Positions 7,076-12,129 of a stretch of DNA of 23,542 nucleotides are shown one piece after another. A model generated the notes under the pieces. It saw only the letters and a program-made list of their open reading frames with translations, ran no database searches and was not told the origin of the DNA. The stretch covers positions 17,123-40,664 of the forward strand of contig DJPE01000056.1 in assembly GCA_002439705.1 (NCBI GenBank). Direction: 5' to 3'. The stretch's first letter is position 1. The number at the start of each line of letters is the position of its first letter. The position numbers were made by a program, and so were the translations under genes. This DNA comes from Christensenella sp. UBA6420. Its GTDB lineage: Bacteria; Bacillota; Clostridia; Christensenellales; DTU072.

Positions 7076-7822
7076 ATGAACAATAAATCGCTTATGAAAA
7101 TCGACGGAAACGGGGCAAAACTTAAACTCATAGTTTTGAAGAAAAAGACCTTGTTTATCGCAATTTTGTGCATCGTTTTGTGCGCGGTCTTCGTCTTCGG
7201 AGGGATAGGTATAGCCAAATCCGCTTCGGCTACTCCCGTATACAAAAGCGTAGTGGTTATCGACCCCGGTCACGGCGGTATAGACGGCGGAGTCGTGGGT
7301 AAGACCGGGTACAGAGAGAGCGACTTTAATCTCGATATGGCGAAGGAACTTTCTTCATTTCTCGAAAAGGCGGGCTTCAAGGTGGTTCTCACAAGAGAAA
7401 ATTCCGACGGGCTGTACGCCGATACCGATACCAACAAGAAAAAAGCCGATATGGCGGCTCGGAAAAAGATAATTAAGGAAAATAACCCCGATTTTATCGT
7501 AAGTATCCACGCCAACAAGTTCCCCGGCGATAATCGCCGCGGCGCGCAGGTCTTTTACGACGGAATGAACAAGAGCGGCAAGGCTCTCGCCGACGGCATA
7601 CAGAATAATCTCAATATCCTTAATCAAAAAAACGTAGGCAAAGACTATCCGGCTCTCAGCGGCGATTACTTTATTTTGAAATGTTCCGCCGCTCCGTCCG
7701 TTATTGTGGAATGCGGATTTTTAAGTAACGCCGACGACGAAAAACTTTTGTCCGACCCCGATTACCGCAAGGAGTTGGCGTTCGCTATTTACAGCGGACT
7801 GGCAAGCTACTGCGAAGCGTAA
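7076..7822 (+). CDS. cwlD: N-acetylmuramoyl-L-alanine amidase, CwlD-like, membrane anchored
   Basis: This is a zinc amidase of the Amidase_3 family that cleaves the bond between muramic acid and the stem peptide. The 248-residue protein has a short cytoplasmic basic N-terminus and one membrane helix (about 25-47). The catalytic domain is outside the cell. Zinc and catalytic residues are visible: His66 in DPGHGG, Glu81 in YRES, His145 in SIHAN and Glu212 in VECGFLSN. Size, single anchor and lack of wall-binding repeats match CwlD, which makes muramic-delta-lactam in spore cortex, so a sporulation role is possible. GGAGG at 7064-7068 supports the start. General wall-turnover amidase is the alternative. 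Confidence 0.88.
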   Translation: MNNKSLMKIDGNGAKLKLIVLKKKTLFIAILCIVLCAVFVFGGIGIAKSASATPVYKSVVVIDPGHGGIDGGVVGKTGYRESDFNLDMAKELSSFLEKAGFKVVLTRENSDGLYADTDTNKKKADMAARKKIIKENNPDFIVSIHANKFPGDNRRGAQVFYDGMNKSGKALADGIQNNLNILNQKNVGKDYPALSGDYFILKCSAAPSVIVECGFLSNADDEKLLSDPDYRKELAFAIYSGLASYCEA

Positions 7823-7904
7823 CGGTAAAAATTTTCGTTTTTTTACTTAAAACACACGAAAACCTTGTATTTTCGCCGCTACCGAGCGACGAAGATAATA
7901 GAGT

Positions 7905-7933
7905 TTGACATAAAAACGGTTTTTGCATATAAT
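7905..7933 (+). promoter_or_regulatory. Consensus sigma-A promoter of the diacylglycerol-kinase-like gene
   Basis: TTGACA (7905-7910) and TATAAT (7928-7933) are separated by exactly 17 bases, a full consensus match. The expected start is about 7940, giving a leader of roughly 20 bases. This gene should be strongly and constitutively transcribed. Confidence 0.92.
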
Positions 7934-7962
7934 AACAAAAGAATACAATTTTCGGAGAACTT

Positions 7963-8835
7963 ATGCAAAAGTGCAGGCTTGTCGTTAATACTCTCAGCGG
8001 AAACGCAAAAAAACTGCCCAAAATCGGCGACGTAGAAGCGTTTTTGAAAGAGAATTACGATTTGGAAACGGTTTTTATCAGCGAAGAAAACGACGTTCTT
8101 ATAAAGGACCTTACCGACGGAATAGACGTTCTGGCGGTTTGCGGCGGCGACGGAACTCTCAATTCCGCCGTCAACGCCGTTTCTGGAAAGACCGTCGACC
8201 TTATGTATATTCCGTGCGGAACCCTTAACGACACGGCAAAAAGCATGCGGCTTGCCAAAAGATTGTCGAAAGGTAATCGCCGTATCCGTTACGTCGATAT
8301 GGGACTTATAGACGACACTAAGTTTGCGTACGTTCTTGCCGGCGGAACTTTTACCGAAATAGGGTACGAAACGAAAATAAAGACGAAAAAACATTTTAAG
8401 ATACTCGCGTACCTTATGCAGGTCTTCAAGGCGTATAAAATCCATAGAATAAACGCCGAAATCGATTTGGGCGACAGGGTGATAAAAGACGAATTTACGT
8501 TAATAATGGCGATAAACTGCTCCCGCTGTTTCGGTTTTAAGTTTAACAAACGCTACGTCCATAACGACGGAAAAGCGCAGTTACTGTTAATAAAAAGCCC
8601 CCGTCACAACGGACTGTTAGGCAAAATAGAAATATTTTTTCCCTTTTTCAGAGCCTTTTTTATCGGACTTAAAAAAGAAAAAGACGGCAAGATTCTTAAA
8701 TTTCTCGACTTTTCCGACGCGGTAATAACTATCCCCGACGGAAGCTCCTTTACCGTGGACGGCGAGAAAATTATTTTGTCGGGCAGAAACGAACTGAAAA
8801 TTCTCAATCGCGACCTGAAACTTATCGTATATTGA
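7963..8835 (+). CDS. Diacylglycerol/lipid kinase family protein (DgkB/YegS/BmrU type)
   Basis: The 290-residue protein has the DAGK catalytic fold of soluble lipid kinases that phosphorylate diacylglycerol or related lipids at the membrane. The nucleotide-binding loop is CGGDGTLN at 60-67 and the second conserved block is PCGTLNDTA at 84-92. A hydrophobic strand-rich C-terminal domain follows, with the TVDGE block near 255 typical of the family. The length is normal. GGAG lies seven bases before the ATG and a consensus promoter stands upstream. The gene is monocistronic, with its own terminator. In Firmicutes DgkB returns diacylglycerol from lipoteichoic acid synthesis to phosphatidic acid. 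Whether this is DgkB itself or a paralogue such as BmrU cannot be told. Confidence 0.88.
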   Translation: MQKCRLVVNTLSGNAKKLPKIGDVEAFLKENYDLETVFISEENDVLIKDLTDGIDVLAVCGGDGTLNSAVNAVSGKTVDLMYIPCGTLNDTAKSMRLAKRLSKGNRRIRYVDMGLIDDTKFAYVLAGGTFTEIGYETKIKTKKHFKILAYLMQVFKAYKIHRINAEIDLGDRVIKDEFTLIMAINCSRCFGFKFNKRYVHNDGKAQLLLIKSPRHNGLLGKIEIFFPFFRAFFIGLKKEKDGKILKFLDFSDAVITIPDGSSFTVDGEKIILSGRNELKILNRDLKLIVY

Positions 8836-8862
8836 TATATAAATAATTATAATAAAAGTACG

Positions 8863-8890
8863 AAAAATCGCTTTACAAAGCGGTTTTTTT
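8863..8890 (+). terminator. Rho-independent terminator of the lipid kinase gene
   Basis: CGCTT and AAGCG (8869-8882, loop TACA) form a stem that can extend through a wobble pair into A5/T5. Seven T (8884-8890) follow. The -35 box of the next promoter lies inside this hairpin. Confidence 0.85.
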
Positions 8891-8900
8891 AATATATACT
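8872..8900 (+). promoter_or_regulatory. Sigma-A promoter of the rpsF-ssb-rpsR operon
   Basis: TTTACA (8872-8877) and TATACT (8895-8900) are 17 bases apart. The expected start of transcription is about 8907, immediately before the first hairpin of the leader. The -35 box coincides with the loop and 3' arm of the upstream terminator hairpin. Confidence 0.75.
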
Positions 8901-8906
8901 TACACT

Positions 8907-8974
8907 AAGTATCAAAAGAGGATACTAATCCTTGCTGCTCTCGGGCAGCCATTTTAGACCAAAAGGAGGTAAAT
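8907..8974 (+). promoter_or_regulatory. rpsF 5' leader with two hairpins (possible bS6:bS18 autoregulatory site)
   Basis: AGTATC/GATACT (8908-8913/8921-8926) and GCTGC/GCAGC (8934-8938/8945-8949) form two hairpins in the 68-base leader, followed by AAAGGAGG. Bacterial rpsF leaders often carry a structure bound by the bS6:bS18 complex for feedback control. The position fits, but I cannot identify the conserved bulged CCG element with certainty. Confidence 0.4.
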
Positions 8975-9256
8975 ATGAACAAATACCAGTTATTGTACAT
9001 CATCGATAACGGCGTTGGTGAAGAAGAAAAGCAAGCGCTTGTAGACAAGTTCTCTGCTTTGATCGAAACCTTGGGCGGAACGGTAGAAGCCGTAGAAAAA
9101 TGGGGCACCCGCAAATATGCGTATCCTATCAACTACAAGAAAGAAGGCTATTACGTTCTCGTTAAGTTCACCGCAGACGCAGCTGCTCCGGCAGAAATCG
9201 ACCGTCAGATGAGAATAAATGACCAGATCGTTCGTCAGATGATAACCAGAATCTAA
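8975..9256 (+). CDS. rpsF: Small-subunit ribosomal protein bS6
   Basis: The 93-residue protein is a full-length bS6. It starts NKYQLLYIID, continues with the family block WGTRKYAYPINYKKEGYYVL at 43-62, and ends with the arm that contacts bS18. It binds the platform of the 30S subunit together with bS18. A very strong AAAGGAGGT precedes the ATG. It leads the conserved rpsF-ssb-rpsR operon, with 32 bases to ssb. No acidic C-terminal extension is present. Confidence 0.98.
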   Translation: MNKYQLLYIIDNGVGEEEKQALVDKFSALIETLGGTVEAVEKWGTRKYAYPINYKKEGYYVLVKFTADAAAPAEIDRQMRINDQIVRQMITRI

Positions 9257-9288
9257 CTTACAAAACCTGATTAAAGAGGAGAGGAACC

Positions 9289-9702
9289 ATGAACAGAGTA
9301 TTTCTTATCGGAAATTTAACCAAAGATCCCGAAGTCACCACTACTTCCAACGACGTCACGAATTGCAGATTTTCCGTTGCGGTGACCCGTCGTTACAACA
9401 GTGCGAACGGCAATAAAGAGACCGATTTCTTTACCGTCGTAACGTGGCGCGGACTCGCCGACAACTGCGGCAAGTATCTTCGCAAAGGAAGCAAGGTAGG
9501 TATATGCGGTTCTATCCAGAATAAGAACTACGAAGCCGCCGACGGCACGAAGAGATATACTACCGAAATAGTAGCGGACGAAGTTCAGTTCCTTAGTTCC
9601 CGTAACGAAGCCGAAGAAGTAAACGAACTTCCCGAAGCTTCCACCGGCAGGTCCGCAAGACCTGAATTGAAGCCTATCGAAGACGACGATCTTCCTTTCT
9701 AA
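9289..9702 (+). CDS. ssb: Single-stranded DNA-binding protein
   Basis: The 137-residue protein begins MNRVFLIGNLTKDPEV, the standard start of the SSB OB-fold, which covers about 1-105. A short flexible linker follows. The acidic tip ends DDDLPF, the docking peptide for replication and repair partners such as PriA, RecQ and RecO. The linker is shorter than in many SSBs, but the tip is intact. It binds and protects single-stranded DNA at replication forks. A strong GAGGAG ribosome binding site precedes the ATG. It sits between rpsF and rpsR, the classical arrangement for the essential housekeeping SSB. Confidence 0.98.
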   Translation: MNRVFLIGNLTKDPEVTTTSNDVTNCRFSVAVTRRYNSANGNKETDFFTVVTWRGLADNCGKYLRKGSKVGICGSIQNKNYEAADGTKRYTTEIVADEVQFLSSRNEAEEVNELPEASTGRSARPELKPIEDDDLPF

Positions 9703-9744
9703 GGCTAACGAAATTGACACGGCGACCGAGCCGTAGGAGGTAAA

Positions 9745-10038
9745 ATGATTAAGAACAACAAGAGTGCGTCCTATAAGCGCGCCCCGAAGAAGAAAGTATG
9801 TGCTTTCTGCGCCAACAAGGTGGAAGACATAGACTACATCGCGTTGGTTAAAGATATGGAAAAAAACAGCGACAAGAGTTTCGACCGCAACGGTGACAGA
9901 CGTCCCCGCTACGTCGCCGAAAACGGAAAGATTATTCCCCGTCGTACCAGCGGCGTTTGCGTAAAGCACCAGAGATTACTTGCTCAGGCTATTAAGAGAG
10001 CAAGAATAATGGGTCTTCTCCCCTTCAAAGGTGAGTAA
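9745..10038 (+). CDS. rpsR: Small-subunit ribosomal protein bS18 with an internal insertion
   Basis: The start (KVCAFCANKVEDIDY, 17-31) and the end (IPRRTSGVC then QAIKRARIMGLLPF) are unmistakable bS18. At 97 residues it is longer than the usual 75-80. About 16 extra residues lie between IDY and ENGKI (roughly 35-55), rich in Asp, Lys and Arg. Cys19, Cys22, Cys72 and His75 make it the zinc-binding form. Such proteins can be replaced by Cys-free paralogues under zinc limitation in some bacteria, but none is seen here. AGGAGGT precedes the ATG. It binds the 30S platform with bS6. Confidence 0.96.
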   Translation: MIKNNKSASYKRAPKKKVCAFCANKVEDIDYIALVKDMEKNSDKSFDRNGDRRPRYVAENGKIIPRRTSGVCVKHQRLLAQAIKRARIMGLLPFKGE

Positions 10039-10082
10039 TCGACCGTAATTTTGGGCGAATAAAACGCACAAGAAACGAAGTT

Positions 10083-10116
10083 AAAAATAGCACTCCTTAT
10101 AGGGTGCTATTTTTTT
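10083..10116 (+). terminator. Rho-independent terminator of rpsF-ssb-rpsR
   Basis: AAAAATAGCAC (10083-10093) pairs with GTGCTATTTTT (from 10104), and T continues to 10116. The 11-bp stem has a loop of about 10 bases that can close further with one mismatch. It stands 45 bases after the rpsR stop and ends where hairpin array 2 begins. Confidence 0.9.
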
Positions 10117-10373
10117 GTTAATTGCCAAGCCGTCGGCTCGGCTTTAATTTCCACTCCTTACGGAGCGGAGTTAATTGCCCTTGCGGGCGTGAATTGCCAA
10201 AATCAAAGATTTCGGCGTTAAGGATAAAGAAATAAGAAACGGAAATAACTCCATTCCTTAATAAGATTTTTATATCCATAACTCCAAAACAACGGCTTTG
10301 GAAATTAACGCCACGCAGTGGCAATTCACGCCGAGCCAACGGCTTGGCAATTAACGCCCATAGGGCAATTCAC
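10117..10373. repeat. Hairpin array 2: two oppositely oriented halves with AATTAAC/AATTCAC linkers
   Basis: Eight hairpins lie at 10124-10142, 10150-10169, 10177-10188, 10196-10216, 10283-10302, 10310-10322, 10330-10348 and 10356-10366. In the right half they are joined by 7-base linkers that strictly alternate AATTAAC, AATTCAC, AATTAAC, AATTCAC. In the left half the linkers are reverse complements (GTTAATT, TTTAATT, GTTAATT, GTGAATT), so the halves face each other across an AT-rich core (10217-10283). That core begins GTTAAGGATA and contains TATCCATAAC near its end (9 of 10 inverted match). Long stems share the plan GCC-G-stem-T-GGC with a wobble at position four. The family is the same as at 4469-4644. 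Confidence 0.87.
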
Positions 10374-10390
10374 AGAATTTTCGACTGCGG

Positions 10391-10422
10391 AAAAATTCCG
10401 TGTAACGCTTGGTCGGAATTTT
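10391..10422 (-). terminator. Terminator-like hairpin of the membrane zincin gene, overlapping its stop codon
   Basis: AAAATTCCG (10392-10400) and CGGAATTTT (10414-10422) form a 9-bp stem with a 13-base loop. On the minus strand the 3' arm ends in five T (10391-10395), then CC. The stem begins within the TAA stop codon, as in the ABC-F gene. Confidence 0.65.
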
Positions 10423-11146
10423 AGAATAGTTTCATAAACAACGCCGCCACGAATATTCCCGCTACCGAAAGCACGAGAAAAATCATTACGGCGAGAATTT
10501 TCAGCATATTGTTGCGCGAGCCTTGATTAGGTTTTTTCATTTCTTCACGCAATTCGTCTTCTTGGGTGTCCGTAACTTCGATAAAGGTTTCCGGAAGTTC
10601 GTTTTCCGGGTAGACTAAATAATACGCGGGAGCTTCGGCGTGGTCCAAAATAAGTTGATTCCTGTCGTGTTTTAATAGGCTAAGGAACATTATTATATCG
10701 CCTGCGCCGCCGCTTACGAGAAGCGAAAACGCCACGACTAAAAAGATGTTTCCGAATATGACGGAGATTACTAAGGGTATTATTCCCGTGACGATAACGG
10801 GGAGTAAAAGTAAGCCTTGATAGCTTACGTTTTTCATAGGGGTTTTTACGTGGCAATACAGTATACCTAGTTTTAAGTTCGCGCCGAAAGATATATCCTT
10901 AGCGGTTTTTTTCGCGAAGAGTATAGCCCCCAGAGCGTGCAGACCTTCGTGACAGACCAGACCTACTAAATATACCGCTATCATTACCATAATATCGAAG
11001 TACACTTTGCCCGTAAGGAGCAGCGGTCTTTTCGCGACGAGAATATTGAGCGCCGCCGCGATGACGAACGGAACGACGAACATGATTACGGACAGTTCGG
11101 CAATTTTGTCGATTTTGAATTTAACTAATTGTTTTTTGTATTCCAT
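10421..11146 (-). CDS. Putative membrane zincin metallopeptidase (DUF3267-type)
   Basis: The 241-residue membrane protein carries HEGLH at 66-70 inside a hydrophobic segment, the HEXXH zinc motif. SGGAGD (145-150) could supply the third ligand as Asp150. This layout is that of the DUF3267 group of intramembrane zincins, distantly related to site-2 proteases. Helices lie near 17-38, 50-64, 112-145 and 215-240. A soluble, acidic loop (about 170-205) and a C-terminal anchor follow. It is the only minus-strand gene right of 5.9 kb. A promoter lies directly against the ATG, with no ribosome binding site, so translation may be leaderless. The substrate is unknown. Confidence 0.8.
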   Translation of the reverse strand: MEYKKQLVKFKIDKIAELSVIMFVVPFVIAAALNILVAKRPLLLTGKVYFDIMVMIAVYLVGLVCHEGLHALGAILFAKKTAKDISFGANLKLGILYCHVKTPMKNVSYQGLLLLPVIVTGIIPLVISVIFGNIFLVVAFSLLVSGGAGDIIMFLSLLKHDRNQLILDHAEAPAYYLVYPENELPETFIEVTDTQEDELREEMKKPNQGSRNNMLKILAVMIFLVLSVAGIFVAALFMKLF

Positions 11147-11155
11147 TATGAAAAA

Positions 11156-11184
11156 ATTATACTATTGCAAATATTAAAAGTCAA
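11156..11184 (-). promoter_or_regulatory. Sigma-A promoter of the membrane zincin gene (predicted leaderless)
   Basis: On the minus strand TTGACT (11179-11184) and TATAAT (11156-11161) are 17 bases apart. Only nine bases separate the -10 box from the ATG at 11146, so the 5' leader would be about two or three bases. There is no Shine-Dalgarno sequence. Confidence 0.8.
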
Positions 11185-11201
11185 GGTAGCTACGATACGA
11201 C

Positions 11202-11230
11202 TTGCAAAAGCGTAAATTATGGTTTACAAT
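11202..11230 (+). promoter_or_regulatory. Sigma-A promoter of luxS
   Basis: TTGCAA (11202-11207) and TACAAT (11225-11230) are 17 bases apart, with an expected start near 11237. It is back to back with the zincin promoter; only 17 bases separate the two -35 boxes, so the two genes could share an operator. Confidence 0.65.
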
Positions 11231-11268
11231 TGTAGCAAAATAAAAATACGGAGATTTAAGAGATAGAA

Positions 11269-11778
11269 ATGGATTTGATACCGAGTTTTCAAGTGGACCA
11301 TATGAGATTAAAGAGCGGACTTTACGTTTCCCGCAAAGACAGGCTCGGATACGAAACGGTGACCACTTTCGACATAAGAATGAAAAGACCTTACCACGAA
11401 GACGTTATGGAAACGGGCAGCGTGCACGCGCTCGAACATATCTGCGCCACCTATTTACGCAACGACGAACTTTGGAAAGACAAGATAATTTACTTCGGAC
11501 CGATGGGTTGCAGAACCGGTTTCTACCTTATAGTAAACGGCGATATAGATACCGATACCATCTATCCGCTCGTAGAGCGCACGTTCGACTACGCAGCTGA
11601 ATTCGAAGGCGAAATCCCCGGAGCCACGCCGAAAGAATGCGGCTACTGCGTGGATATGGATTTAGCCAAAGCCAAAGAAGACGCCGCGCTTTATTATAAC
11701 GTTCTTATCTCGGCAAAAAAAGAAAACTTCGTCTACCCGCAACCGAGAAAACCGAGAGCGAAGAAAGAAAAACAATAA
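11269..11778 (+). CDS. luxS: S-ribosylhomocysteine lyase (autoinducer-2 synthesis)
   Basis: LuxS splits S-ribosylhomocysteine into homocysteine and DPD, the precursor of autoinducer-2, in the activated methyl cycle. The 169-residue cytosolic protein has the metal ligands His53 and His57 in HALEH, and Cys124 in ECGY. The catalytic cysteine is Cys81 in GPMGCRTGFY. Length is close to the usual 150-160, with a short basic tail (PRKPRAKKEKQ) beyond the fold. The ribosome binding site is weak (GGAG lies 15 bases upstream, AAGAGA closer). A promoter is present upstream and a terminator about 100 bases downstream, so it is monocistronic. No Pfs nucleosidase gene is adjacent. Confidence 0.97.
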   Translation: MDLIPSFQVDHMRLKSGLYVSRKDRLGYETVTTFDIRMKRPYHEDVMETGSVHALEHICATYLRNDELWKDKIIYFGPMGCRTGFYLIVNGDIDTDTIYPLVERTFDYAAEFEGEIPGATPKECGYCVDMDLAKAKEDAALYYNVLISAKKENFVYPQPRKPRAKKEKQ

Positions 11779-11878
11779 CCTGCGAAAACTGAATTTTCGG
11801 CAGGGGAAAATAACGACGGTTTGCACATGCAGAATACTTCGATTTTTACAATAAAAATCGAGAAAAACATTTGATTTT

Positions 11879-11913
11879 TAAGGCGTTTGATCTAGTAGAC
11901 GCCTTATTTTTTT
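11879..11913 (+). terminator. Rho-independent terminator after luxS
   Basis: TAAGGCGT and ACGCCTTA pair (11879-11886/11899-11906), can extend inward by a wobble pair, and seven T follow (11907-11913). Between luxS and this site are two more hairpins without T-runs: 11779-11804 and CGATTTTT/AAAAATCG at 11840-11847/11853-11860. Confidence 0.9.
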
Positions 11914-12014
11914 GTTATTTATAAAATTTTCCGATGGCGATTGTTTCCCAAATTTTATAGAAAGCACACAAAAAGACAGTCAAAATTTTTTACTAAAAGT
12001 TTACTCCCAGATTG

Positions 12015-12051
12015 TTGACAACCGAAGGGGGGGGGGGTGGTAGCATACATT
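12015..12051 (+). promoter_or_regulatory. Consensus -35 box followed by an 11-G tract upstream of the oligopeptide operon
   Basis: TTGACA (12015-12020) is followed by a homopolymer of 11 G (12027-12037) and then candidate -10 boxes TAGCAT (12041-12046, spacing 20) or TACATT (12046-12051, spacing 25). Neither spacing is optimal, and loss of three G would bring TAGCAT to 17. A palindrome CGCAATTGCG (12087-12096) lies between here and the ATG. An AT-rich inverted repeat ATAAAATTT/AAATTTTAT (11921-11929/11950-11958) lies upstream. The 350-base gap holds no other gene. Confidence 0.4.
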
Positions 12052-12129
12052 TTATAAAGATTAATATCGTAGTCGGCTGATTTTGACGCAATTGCGATAG
12101 AAAAGAAAATTTTTTTCAGGAGGTATAAA

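Noticed and set aside
7052..7090. Possible parS site near GTTTCACGGCG upstream of the amidase gene
   Set aside because: Only a half-site resemblance to TGTTTCACGTGAAACA; the second half does not match.
10118..10339. 73-codon minus-strand open frame across hairpin array 2
   Set aside because: Its sequence is simply the translated repeats; there is no ribosome binding site or family match.
10117..10373. Hairpin array as integron attC sites or REP elements
   Set aside because: There is no attC R-box layout or integrase, and no GTAG-type REP tetranucleotide. The conserved linkers differ from both.
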